From positions 1 through 9,326 of the forward strand of contig CAZVAR010000142.1 of assembly GCA_964625225.1 (NCBI GenBank): 9,326 bases of DNA, read 5' to 3'. The notes below the pieces were generated by a model. That model searched no databases and had not been told where the DNA came from. It was given only the letters and a program-made list of their open reading frames with translations. This DNA is from CAZVAR01 sp964625225 (GTDB lineage Bacteria; Pseudomonadota; Alphaproteobacteria; JAJUGE01). Positions 1 to 5,490 of this stretch are shown here, piece by piece; position 1 is the first letter of the stretch; each line of letters begins with the position of its first letter. The position numbers and the translations under genes were made by a program.

Positions 1-2
1 CC

Positions 3-890
3 CGGTTCTGCGAAATGAAGGGCTGCGTCGCCGAGCCGGATTTTGACCCGACGGTCGTCCGTCACACGGTCAATCGCTGGATCCTGGGCAAGCTCGCCGA
101 TCTCTCCCGGCAGGTCGACGAAGCGCTCGAGGGCTTCCGCTTCAACGAGGCCGCGGGCGCACTGTACCAGTTCACCTGGGGCACGTTCTGCGACTGGTAC
201 CTTGAGTTCACCAAGCCGATCCTCGACGGCGCCGACGACGCCGCACGGAAGGAGACGCAGGCGACCACGGGATGGGTGCTGGACCGGCTGCTGCTGCTGC
301 TGCACCCGTTCATGCCGTTCATCACCGAGGAACTGGCCGAGAAGCGCGGCCGCACCGACCCGCTGATCACCTCGCGCTGGCCGGAGCCGGACGCGGCGCT
401 GGCCGATCCGGCCGCCGCCGCCGAGATGGACTGGGTCATCCGGCTGATCACGCAGATCCGCGCCGTGCGGGCCGAAATGAACGTGCCGCCCGGCGCCCGG
501 ATCACGGCGCTGCTGCAGGGTGCGAGCGACGAGACGCTGCGCCGGCTCGATATCCACCGCGGCTACATCCTGCGCTTGGCGCGCCTGGAGACCATCGAGC
601 CGCTGAGCGGCGAGATCCCGGCCGGGGCGGTCCAGGTCATCGTCGACGAGTGCACTGTGGCCCTGCCGCTGGCCGACGTGATCGACCTGGCGGCCGAGCG
701 GGCGCGCCTGCAGCGCGAGCTCGACAAGACGGCCGCGGAGATCGGCAAGATCGACCGGAAGCTCGCCAATGAGAACTTCCTTCGTCGTGCCCCGGCCGAA
801 ATCGTCGAGGAGCAGCAGGAGCGGCGGGCGGAGTTCAGCGAGACGCGGGCGCGGATCGAGCAGGCCCTGGAGCGACTGCGGGCGCTGTAG
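3..890 (+). CDS. valS: Valyl-tRNA synthetase, C-terminal part (5'-truncated by window edge)
   Basis: Class I aminoacyl-tRNA synthetase that charges tRNA-Val in the cytoplasm. The reading frame is open from base 3, so the gene begins upstream of the window; the first visible residues, RFCEMKGC, match the block that ends the catalytic core in this family. About 295 residues remain. The anticodon-binding domain includes FTWGTFCDWYLEFTKP and HPFMPFITEELAE. The last 65 or so residues form the charged coiled-coil tRNA arm characteristic of ValS, with the hallmark ANENFLRRAPAEIVEEQQ before the terminal helix. The gene ends with TAG at 888-890, 69 nt from the convergent fliW. It looks intact and is a housekeeping neighbour, not part of the flagellar operons. 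Identification is by remembered family motifs and is very secure. Confidence 0.96.
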   Translation, partial: RFCEMKGCVAEPDFDPTVVRHTVNRWILGKLADLSRQVDEALEGFRFNEAAGALYQFTWGTFCDWYLEFTKPILDGADDAARKETQATTGWVLDRLLLLLHPFMPFITEELAEKRGRTDPLITSRWPEPDAALADPAAAAEMDWVIRLITQIRAVRAEMNVPPGARITALLQGASDETLRRLDIHRGYILRLARLETIEPLSGEIPAGAVQVIVDECTVALPLADVIDLAAERARLQRELDKTAAEIGKIDRKLANENFLRRAPAEIVEEQQERRAEFSETRARIEQALERLRAL

Positions 891-959
891 ACCGCGCGGG
901 GGCCGAACTCGGGGAGGGCTCGGGCGGCCGGGCGCCGGTGTCCCCCGCCCCGTCGCGCT

Positions 960-1436
960 TCAGATCGGGTAGCGGAGCGGGTAGCGCTCGCTCGACAGTA
1001 CCACCTGGCGGCCGACGCCGCGTCCGCGGTCGATGACGAGAGGCGCGCACAGATTGACCGAAGCCGCCGGAACCCCGTTCTCGCATCGCACCGAGACGAG
1101 GAGGGCATAGCCCGCTTCGTCCGGGCCGATTCCCGCCTGCCGTTGCGCCTCGCGGATCCCAGCTTCGTCGATCAGGCCGTCGTCGGGATCGACCGGCGCC
1201 ACCACGAAAGACAGTCCGGGCTCGTCGATGCTCCGCAGCAGCCGCAAGGTCGGGAAGCGTCGGTCCGCCAGGGGCGAGACCACGAACCGGGTGCGTCCCT
1301 CGAAGCCGATCAAGCCGAGCGGCAGGTTCAGCCGCTGGAGGCCGGCCAACGCGTCGCCCGCGCCGGAGCGGGCTCGCGCCTTCCGGGGCGACCCCTCTTC
1401 CGAGAGAATCCGTGAACGGGCTGTCTCACTGTGCAT
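960..1436 (-). CDS. fliW: Flagellar assembly factor FliW
   Basis: FliW is a small cytoplasmic protein that, in bacteria where it has been studied, binds flagellin and antagonises the translational repressor CsrA, so coupling filament synthesis to secretion. The 158-residue product shows the family pattern: GLIGFE at residues 41-46, SIDEPGLSFVVAPVDP near 69-84, and VNLCAPLVID at 127-136 followed by GRQVVLSSERYPLRYP at the C-terminus. An ATG at 1457 would add seven residues, but the ATG at 1436 has GGAGG seven bases upstream and is preferred. It is the last gene of the flgI-flgJ-flgN direction, separated from flgN by 73 nt. That gap holds no convincing promoter, only an isolated TTAA at 1497-1500. 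The roughly 30-residue basic N-terminal stretch before the core is longer than I expect for FliW. No csrA lies in the window. Confidence 0.85.
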   Translation of the reverse strand: MHSETARSRILSEEGSPRKARARSGAGDALAGLQRLNLPLGLIGFEGRTRFVVSPLADRRFPTLRLLRSIDEPGLSFVVAPVDPDDGLIDEAGIREAQRQAGIGPDEAGYALLVSVRCENGVPAASVNLCAPLVIDRGRGVGRQVVLSSERYPLRYPI

Positions 1437-1443
1437 GGCGCGG

Positions 1444-1448
1444 CCTCC
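1444..1448 (-). promoter_or_regulatory. Shine-Dalgarno site that sets the fliW start
   Basis: On the minus strand GGAGG lies exactly seven bases before the ATG at 1436. It falls inside the extra codons of the longer reading frame starting at 1457, so it favours the shorter FliW. Confidence 0.75.
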
Positions 1449-1509
1449 GGCAGCCATTGGTCGTCATCTGAATAAGTCGAAAGGTGCAAGATCCCGTTAA
1501 TCGGTACCG

Positions 1510-1944
1510 CTACAAGCGCCGGTCGAGCGCAATCGACAGCGCTTCGGGCGCGACGCGGCGGCAGCCGGGTGCGACCGCGGCGCCGTAGCCCCGGTTTCGG
1601 CCCGCCTCCTCCGCGGCGGCGCGCGTAACCGTCTCGAGAACGCGGCCGGCCACAGTTTGTGCCACGGCAATGGCGCGGCGATTGCGCTCCGCAGCCGCCT
1701 GGAGACGCTCCCCGGCCTTCGTGAGCGCGTCCCGGAGCCCGGGATCGAGGGCCGTTCCGTCGGAGCGGCGGCGCAACGCGGCGACGCCCGCCTCGTAGTC
1801 GGCCATCAGCGTCCGCTTCTCCGACTGGAGAGCACCCAGCTCGCCGAGATGTCCGCCCCGCAGGCAGTCGGTCTCGCGGTCGAGCGCATCCGCGAGCCGG
1901 GCGGTTGCGGCCGCCAGAGCCTGGAGCACCTCCGCATCGTTCAT
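1510..1944 (-). CDS. flgN: FlgN-like flagellar export chaperone (probable)
   Basis: FlgN-type proteins are small helical cytoplasmic chaperones that deliver hook-filament junction proteins to the flagellar export gate. The 144-residue product is almost entirely alpha-helical and charged. It has the pattern expected of the family: an N-terminal helix (LAAATARLADALDRET), then LRGGHLGELGALQSEKRTLMADYE at about residues 28-51, then a long second helix (ALTKAGERLQAAAERNRRAIAVAQ). Its ATG overlaps the flgJ stop codon in an ATGA arrangement, and GAGG lies seven bases upstream, indicating translational coupling in the flgI-flgJ-flgN unit. FlgN sequences diverge strongly, so the call rests on length, helical heptad character, the L-x-E-K segment and position. 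An unnamed alphaproteobacterial flagellar protein with the same fold is the main alternative. Confidence 0.68.
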   Translation of the reverse strand: MNDAEVLQALAAATARLADALDRETDCLRGGHLGELGALQSEKRTLMADYEAGVAALRRRSDGTALDPGLRDALTKAGERLQAAAERNRRAIAVAQTVAGRVLETVTRAAAEEAGRNRGYGAAVAPGCRRVAPEALSIALDRRL

Positions 1945-2246
1945 GGCCGGGCCTCTTCCTGAATCTTGAGCATCTGGCGCACGACCGCATCGGCGATGCC
2001 GAGTCCGCCGCTGCGCGCGACCACCTTCCCGTATTCCTCGTGCATCAACGAGCGGTACATGCGGCCGGTTGCACCGCCGCCCAGAAGCGGGTCGTCGCCG
2101 ACGCCGGCAAACATGTGCGCGAGCATCTGCCCCAGGAACACCGCTTCGAACTGCTCGCCTGCCTCGCGGATGGCCGCAAGGTTCCGCGGCGCGGTCGCCG
2201 CAGGGGCGACGCCGGACGGCATGGTTTGCGACAGGAGCGGTGCCAT
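1941..2246 (-). CDS. flgJ: Rod-binding protein FlgJ, single-domain form (CheL-like)
   Basis: FlgJ is a periplasmic scaffold that helps the flagellar rod assemble and, in enterobacteria, also carries a muramidase domain. This 101-residue protein has only the rod-binding domain: REAGEQFEAVFLGQMLAHMF at about residues 27-46 and RSLMHEEYGKVVARSGGLGIADAVV at about 65-89. The muramidase half is absent, as is common in alphaproteobacteria, where a separate lytic transglycosylase acts. The start ATG shares one base with the flgI stop codon (TGATG), with GAGG seven bases upstream, and the stop overlaps the flgN start by four bases. This is therefore a tightly coupled cistron. There is no obvious cleavable signal peptide, consistent with export through the flagellar type III apparatus. 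Confidence 0.9.
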   Translation of the reverse strand: MAPLLSQTMPSGVAPAATAPRNLAAIREAGEQFEAVFLGQMLAHMFAGVGDDPLLGGGATGRMYRSLMHEEYGKVVARSGGLGIADAVVRQMLKIQEEARP

Positions 2247-3397
2247 CAGATCACCTCGATCTCGGCCTGGAGCGCACCGGCCGCCTTGATCGCCTGCAGG
2301 ATGGTGATCATGTCGCGCGGGCCGACGCCGAGCGCGTTCAGGCCGTTGACGAGGTCCTGCAGGCTCACGCCGGAGCTCAGCACCGCCAGCTTGCGCTCGT
2401 CGTCCTCGTCGACCTCGACGTCGGTGCGCGGCACGACCACCGTCGTCCCTCTCTCGGCGAAAGGCTGCGGCTGCGAGACCTGCGGGGTCTCGGTGATACG
2501 GATGGTCAGATTGCCCTGGGCGATCGCGACCGTGCTGATTCGGACGTTCTCTCCCATCACGATCACGCCGGAACGCTCGTCGATGACGACCCGGGCCACC
2601 TGGTCGGGGACGACGCGGAGCTGCTCCACCTCGGTCAGCAGGGCGACCATGTTCCCGTGATAGTGCGGCGGCACGGCCAGATCCACCGTTCCCGGATCGA
2701 GCGGCCTTGCGGCGTTGGTCCCGAGCGCACCGTTGATCGCCCGGGCGATGCGCTGCGCCGTCGTGAAGTCCGGGTTGCGCAGCGCGATTTTGATCGAGTT
2801 CATCGCCGCCATGTCGAAGTCCAGCTCGCGCTCGACGATGGCGCCGTTGGCGATCCGGCCGCTGGTCGGCACACCCTTGCTGACGCTCGTTGCGGCACCC
2901 CGCGCCTCGAAGCCGCTGACCGCGACCTGCCCCTGCGCGACGGCATAGACCTCGCTGTCGGCACCCAGCAGGGGCGTGACCAGAAGGGTGCCGCCGAGCA
3001 GGCTGTCGGCGTCGCCGAGCGCGCTGACCGTGACATCGATCCGGGTTCCCTGCCGGGCGAAGGGCGGCAGGGTGGCGGTGACCATGACGGCAGCGACGTT
3101 CTTGGGGTCCAGCGCCCGGTCGCGCGTGTTCACGCCGAGCCGGGCGAGCATCCCGATCAGGCTCTCCTTGGTGAACACGGCGTTGCGCAGGCTGTCGCCG
3201 GTCCCCTTCAGGCCGACCACCAACCCGTATCCGACCAGCATGTTGTCGCGTACGCCCTCGAAATCCGCGATGTCCTTGATGCGCGATGCGGCCGAGGCCG
3301 GCAGGCCGGCGCCGAGCAGAAGCGCGATCGCGAGCCATGCCGCGGCAAGCCGGGGCAGGCGCAAGGGGGCGACAACGATCCGGACGGAAATCGGCAT
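2246..3397 (-). CDS. flgI: Flagellar P-ring protein FlgI
   Basis: FlgI forms the periplasmic P-ring around the flagellar rod. With the start at 3397 the product is 383 residues, close to the usual family length of about 370. A Sec signal peptide runs through a hydrophobic core (AWLAIALLLGAGLP) to a likely cleavage after ASA at residue 36. The mature protein begins SRIKDIADFEGVRDNMLVGYGLVVGLKGTGD, the family hallmark, and later shows NTRDRALDPKNVAAVMVTA, GGTLLVTPLLGAD, and VSLQDLVNGLNALGVGPRDMITILQAIKAAGALQAEIEVI at the C-terminus. An in-frame ATG at 3448 exists, but it lies inside a sigma-54-like promoter, would put 17 polar residues before the signal peptide and has no ribosome-binding site. 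Neither ATG has a strong Shine-Dalgarno sequence. First gene of the flgI-flgJ-flgN-fliW unit. Confidence 0.95.
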   Translation of the reverse strand: MPISVRIVVAPLRLPRLAAAWLAIALLLGAGLPASAASRIKDIADFEGVRDNMLVGYGLVVGLKGTGDSLRNAVFTKESLIGMLARLGVNTRDRALDPKNVAAVMVTATLPPFARQGTRIDVTVSALGDADSLLGGTLLVTPLLGADSEVYAVAQGQVAVSGFEARGAATSVSKGVPTSGRIANGAIVERELDFDMAAMNSIKIALRNPDFTTAQRIARAINGALGTNAARPLDPGTVDLAVPPHYHGNMVALLTEVEQLRVVPDQVARVVIDERSGVIVMGENVRISTVAIAQGNLTIRITETPQVSQPQPFAERGTTVVVPRTDVEVDEDDERKLAVLSSGVSLQDLVNGLNALGVGPRDMITILQAIKAAGALQAEIEVI

Positions 3398-3435
3398 AGG
3401 GCAGGGACCCGCACGCTGGAAGGTTCGGGCCGGCC

Positions 3436-3453
3436 TTGCGAAGCTCATGCCAT
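3436..3453 (-). promoter_or_regulatory. Sigma-54-like promoter of flgI operon
   Basis: The minus strand reads TGGCATG-AGCT-TCGCA. The sigma-54 consensus is TGGCACG-N4-TTGCW, so there are two mismatches, and the invariant GG (3451-3450) and GC (3439-3438) are exactly ten bases apart. The predicted start near 3426 leaves a leader of about 29 nt before the ATG at 3397. The spacing to the ATG nearly equals that of the better-matching promoter upstream of flgF. Confidence 0.55.
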
Positions 3454-3528
3454 ATCAGGTTCGGGCGGCAAGTCGTTGACTTCACGTCTATTGGCCGGCT
3501 GATGGCCGTATCCGGCCCTGCGCGCCGG

Positions 3529-3541
3529 GGCACTCCGTGCC
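3529..3541. promoter_or_regulatory. GGCA-N5-TGCC dyad, candidate FlbD/ftr-type enhancer site
   Basis: GGCA and TGCC arms flank ctccg. The centre lies about 109 nt upstream of the predicted flgI sigma-54 start, a typical distance for a bacterial enhancer-binding protein. The same dyad occurs twice in the flgF-fliL region, and by eye nowhere else in the window. Assignment to FlbD rests on the recalled resemblance to Caulobacter ftr elements and on fliX being the neighbouring gene. Confidence 0.45.
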
Positions 3542-3576
3542 GACGCGGGCGGAAGAATTTGCCTACCGCCGGGTTC

Positions 3577-3595
3577 GCTTAACCTGTGGTTAAGC
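3577..3595. promoter_or_regulatory. Perfect palindrome with full CtrA box upstream of fliX
   Basis: GCTTAACC-tgt-GGTTAAGC has perfect 8-bp arms and contains TTAA-N7-TTAA at 3579-3593, the full consensus of the cell-cycle regulator CtrA of alphaproteobacteria. The second TTAA lies 56 nt before the fliX ATG. It sits on the fliX side of the divergent region, consistent with control of fliX, though flgI could also be affected. No clear -10 element was recognised downstream. Confidence 0.65.
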
Positions 3596-3636
3596 CTGCC
3601 GTCGCCAAGCTCGGCGGAGACGAGGCCGCAACCCCC

Positions 3637-3643
3637 GGAGGAG
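3637..3643 (+). promoter_or_regulatory. Shine-Dalgarno site of fliX
   Basis: GGAGGAG ends two bases before the ATG at 3646. It supports this start over the in-frame GTG at 3586, which lies inside the CtrA-box palindrome. Confidence 0.7.
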
Positions 3644-3645
3644 CG

Positions 3646-4071
3646 ATGAAGGTCGATACGGGCGTCCCGGTCGCCGCCCGGATGATGCGCGCCGGCACCG
3701 CGGCGGGCAGGGGCGGTGGGACCGCCTTCGCGACGCATCTGGCCGAGGCAACGGGTACCGGCGCGGCGACCGGCCGTGGGCCGGTCGCGCGGGTGGGTGC
3801 GCTCGTGCCGCTGGCGGCTTTCGAGGGAGAGCCGGACCGGCGCCGTCGCGCCGTAAGACGTGGCGGCAAGCTGCTCGATCTGCTGGACGAATTGCGTCTC
3901 GGGCTGCTCGCCGGCGGCACCCCGACCGAGACCCTGGCGGCACTGGCGCGAACCGTCGGCGAGGCACGCGACGGCGTCGACGATCCGGCTCTGTCGGCGG
4001 TCCTGGACGAAATCGATCTTCGCGCACAGGTAGAGCTGGCCAAGCACGAGAAAGTCCGGCGCCCGGCCTGA
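3646..4071 (+). CDS. fliX: Flagellar assembly regulator FliX
   Basis: FliX is found in alphaproteobacteria. In Caulobacter it links completion of early flagellar structures to activity of the sigma-54 activator FlbD, so that rod, ring and hook genes are switched on at the right time. The 141-residue product has a Gly/Ala-rich low-complexity N-terminus with conserved MKVD start, a basic helix RRRRAVRRGGKLLDLLDELR (about residues 65-84), and a C-terminal block DDPALSAVLDEIDLRAQVELAK (about 112-133) that matches my recollection of the family. Divergent placement from flgI is also the Caulobacter arrangement. A CtrA-type box lies 52-67 nt upstream. A weak GACGG-gcc-CCGTC hairpin follows the stop, and dksA starts 100 nt downstream with its own promoter. 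The flbD gene itself is not in the window. Confidence 0.85.
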   Translation: MKVDTGVPVAARMMRAGTAAGRGGGTAFATHLAEATGTGAATGRGPVARVGALVPLAAFEGEPDRRRRAVRRGGKLLDLLDELRLGLLAGGTPTETLAALARTVGEARDGVDDPALSAVLDEIDLRAQVELAKHEKVRRPA

Positions 4072-4103
4072 CGACGGGCCCCGTCTCCCTGCCTGCATTC
4101 TCG

Positions 4104-4131
4104 TTGACCGCAACCGCGGGGTTCATATACT
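4104..4131 (+). promoter_or_regulatory. Sigma-70-type promoter of dksA
   Basis: TTGACC (4104-4109) and TATACT (4126-4131) are separated by 16 bases. The predicted transcription start near 4138 is only a few bases before the upstream in-frame ATG at 4142, which favours translation from the ATG at 4172. This gives dksA housekeeping expression independent of the flagellar promoters on either side. Confidence 0.7.
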
Positions 4132-4159
4132 CGCGGCCAAAATGACCAACGTTTCAGGT

Positions 4160-4165
4160 AGGGAG
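4160..4165 (+). promoter_or_regulatory. Shine-Dalgarno site that sets the dksA start
   Basis: AGGGAG lies six bases before the ATG at 4172, inside the extra codons of the longer frame from 4142. It supports a 138-residue DksA with a short leader of about 34 nt. Confidence 0.65.
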
Positions 4166-4171
4166 TCCCGA

Positions 4172-4588
4172 ATGCGGGTGATGGTGCCGCACGATTATCA
4201 GCCCGACGAGTCGGAGCCGTTTATGAACCCGGTCATGCAGGAGTACTTCCGGCAGAAGCTCCTGCGTTGGCGCGAGCAGCTCGTCCGGGAGTCGAACGAC
4301 ACCCTCGTCCATCTTCAGAACGAAAGCCTGCATGAGCCTGATCTGACGGATCGGGCCACGCTGGAGAGCGATCGTGCCCTCGAGCTGCGGACCCGCGATC
4401 GGGCGCGCAAGCTGATCGCCAAGATCGACGAGGCCCTGAAGCGGATCGAGGATGGAAGCTACGGCTACTGCGAAGAGACGATGCAGCCGATCGGGGTCAA
4501 GCGCCTCGAAGCACGGCCGATCGCGACGCTGAGTATCGAGGCCCAGGAACGCCACGAGCGGATGGAGCGGAGTTACCGGGACGACTGA
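4172..4588 (+). CDS. dksA: RNA polymerase-binding transcription factor DksA (single-cysteine form)
   Basis: DksA enters the secondary channel of RNA polymerase and, with ppGpp, adjusts rRNA, amino-acid and flagellar transcription. The 138-residue product has the expected layout: an N-terminal helix, a long coiled coil whose tip carries DLTDRA at residues 57-62 (the DxxDxA motif that acts near the polymerase active site), ELRTRDRARKLIAKIDEAL, then GYCEETMQPIGVKRLEARPIATLSIEAQERHE. In E. coli four cysteines bind zinc; here the equivalent positions are Cys100, Thr103, Ser121 and Ala124, so zinc cannot be held in the classical way. Such zinc-free DksA proteins are known in alphaproteobacteria. 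It has its own promoter and terminator, between fliX and the end of the flgF operon. An in-frame ATG at 4142 would add ten residues but lacks a ribosome-binding site. Confidence 0.93.
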   Translation: MRVMVPHDYQPDESEPFMNPVMQEYFRQKLLRWREQLVRESNDTLVHLQNESLHEPDLTDRATLESDRALELRTRDRARKLIAKIDEALKRIEDGSYGYCEETMQPIGVKRLEARPIATLSIEAQERHERMERSYRDD

Positions 4589-4623
4589 GTCGCCCGGCAA
4601 CGCCTTCTTTTTGTTCTTTCTTT
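4576..4623 (+). terminator. Rho-independent-type terminator overlapping dksA stop codon
   Basis: CCGGG(A)CGAC pairs with GTCGCCCGG around a TGA loop, giving nine G-C-rich pairs with one bulged A. A pyrimidine tract very rich in T follows from 4605. The three loop bases are the dksA stop codon itself. The T-run starts about seven bases after the stem rather than immediately, so efficiency is uncertain. Confidence 0.6.
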
Positions 4624-4674
4624 CTTCCTGCCGCAGCCGAGGCGGCGGGTCGCGGAATACGAACGGTTGCATGA

Positions 4675-4707
4675 CGCCCCGGCCAACGGACCGCCGGTAA
4701 CGGGGCG
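4675..4707. repeat. Inverted repeat between convergent dksA and flgH
   Basis: CGCCCCG (4675-4681) pairs perfectly with CGGGGCG (4701-4707) around a 19-nt loop. It lies just beyond the flgH stop and could stop or protect the flgF-operon transcript, but no T-run follows on the minus strand. The rest of the 140-nt gap (4589-4728) shows only the dksA terminator. Confidence 0.3.
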
Positions 4708-4728
4708 GAGGCCGTCACGCGCTCCGCG

Positions 4729-5490
4729 CTACCACGGGAACAAGATGTCGAACACCTGCATGCCGTAGCGCGGCTGCTGCACGTCGGTGATCTGCCCGCG
4801 GCCGCCATAGGCGATCCGCGCCTCGGCGATCTTTTCATAGTTGATCGTGTTCTCCGAGGTGATGTCCTCCGGGCGAATGACGCCGGCGATCAGCAGTTCC
4901 CGGACCTCGAAATTGACCCGGACCTCCTGGCGGCCCTGAAGCACCATGTTGCCGTTGGGCAGCACCTGCGTGACCACCGCAGCGATCTTCAGGTTGATCG
5001 CTTCGCCGCGATTGACCGAGCCGAGCCCCTCGTTGGCGGTGGCGCTGTTGATGTCGATCACCCGCGAGGGGTCGACCGCATCGGGCAGAACCTTGCCGAG
5101 CTGCGATTCGTAGCCGAAGATGCCGGGAATCCCGGCATTCTCCCGGCTGTTCCGGCTACGGCTCGACTTGTTCTGGATCTGCGCCTTGTCGTCGATCCGG
5201 ATCAGCACCGTGATGATGTCGCCGACATTGGACGCCCGCTGGTCCTTCAGGAAGGCGCGCGCGCCGGGTCGCCACAGCGAGTTGGCATGGCGCTCGACCA
5301 TCTGCGGCGCCGGCATCGGCATCACGACCGGCTGATATCCCGGGGTGGCGGTCGGGTCCTGGACCCGCGTGAGCGCGGGCGCGCGGCCGACGTCGGCAAG
5401 GCGCTCCTGCACGTTGCCGCATGCGGAGGCGGCGAGGGCGATCGTCGTGGCGACGATCAGGCGGGTCGGGACGGCGAGGACACGGGTCAT
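4729..5490 (-). CDS. flgH: Flagellar L-ring protein FlgH
   Basis: FlgH is the outer-membrane lipoprotein forming the L-ring through which the distal rod passes. The 253-residue precursor has a short hydrophobic signal (RLIVATTIALAASAC) ending at Cys24, the likely lipidated residue. The residue at -3 is Ala instead of the usual Leu, so the lipobox is weak. Family blocks follow in order: NSLWRPGARAFLKDQRASNVGDIITVLI, SRSRNSRENAGIPGIFGYES, ATANEGLGSVNRGEAINLKIAAVV, LPNGNMVLQGRQEVRVNFEVREL, and the C-terminal QITDVQQPRYGMQVFDILFPW, which is near-diagnostic. Length is normal. The start ATG overlaps the flgA stop by four bases (ATGA), so it is probably translationally coupled as the last gene of flgF-flgG-flgA-flgH. 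Confidence 0.96.
   Translation of the reverse strand: MTRVLAVPTRLIVATTIALAASACGNVQERLADVGRAPALTRVQDPTATPGYQPVVMPMPAPQMVERHANSLWRPGARAFLKDQRASNVGDIITVLIRIDDKAQIQNKSSRSRNSRENAGIPGIFGYESQLGKVLPDAVDPSRVIDINSATANEGLGSVNRGEAINLKIAAVVTQVLPNGNMVLQGRQEVRVNFEVRELLIAGVIRPEDITSENTINYEKIAEARIAYGGRGQITDVQQPRYGMQVFDILFPW

Noticed and set aside
896..948. GCGGGGG/CCCCCGC inverted repeat in the 69-nt gap between valS and fliW, as a bidirectional terminator
   Set aside because: The arms are 39 nt apart and no T-run follows on either strand; such repeats arise easily in GC-rich DNA. The gap shows nothing else.
2069..3502. Long plus-strand open frame (477 codons) opposite flgI
   Set aside because: It is antisense to flgI, of low-complexity Arg/Ala/Asp/Gly composition with no recognisable domain; GC-rich DNA commonly gives such shadow frames.
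1941..3533. 530-codon minus-strand frame ending at the flgJ stop
   Set aside because: Only the last 101 codons (FlgJ) are real; the upstream part is flgI read out of frame.
3529..3541. Second sigma-54 promoter for flgI (GGCACGGAGTGCC on the minus strand)
   Set aside because: GG and GC are eight bases apart instead of ten, and sigma-54 spacing is strict; the symmetric dyad reading fits better.
3555..3562. Plus-strand sigma-54 element for fliX ending in TTTGC
   Set aside because: No GG lies at the required ten-base distance; the nearest is off by one with a poor -24 box.
4072..4092. GACGG-gcc-CCGTC hairpin after fliX as a terminator
   Set aside because: The stem is only five pairs and no T-rich tract follows.
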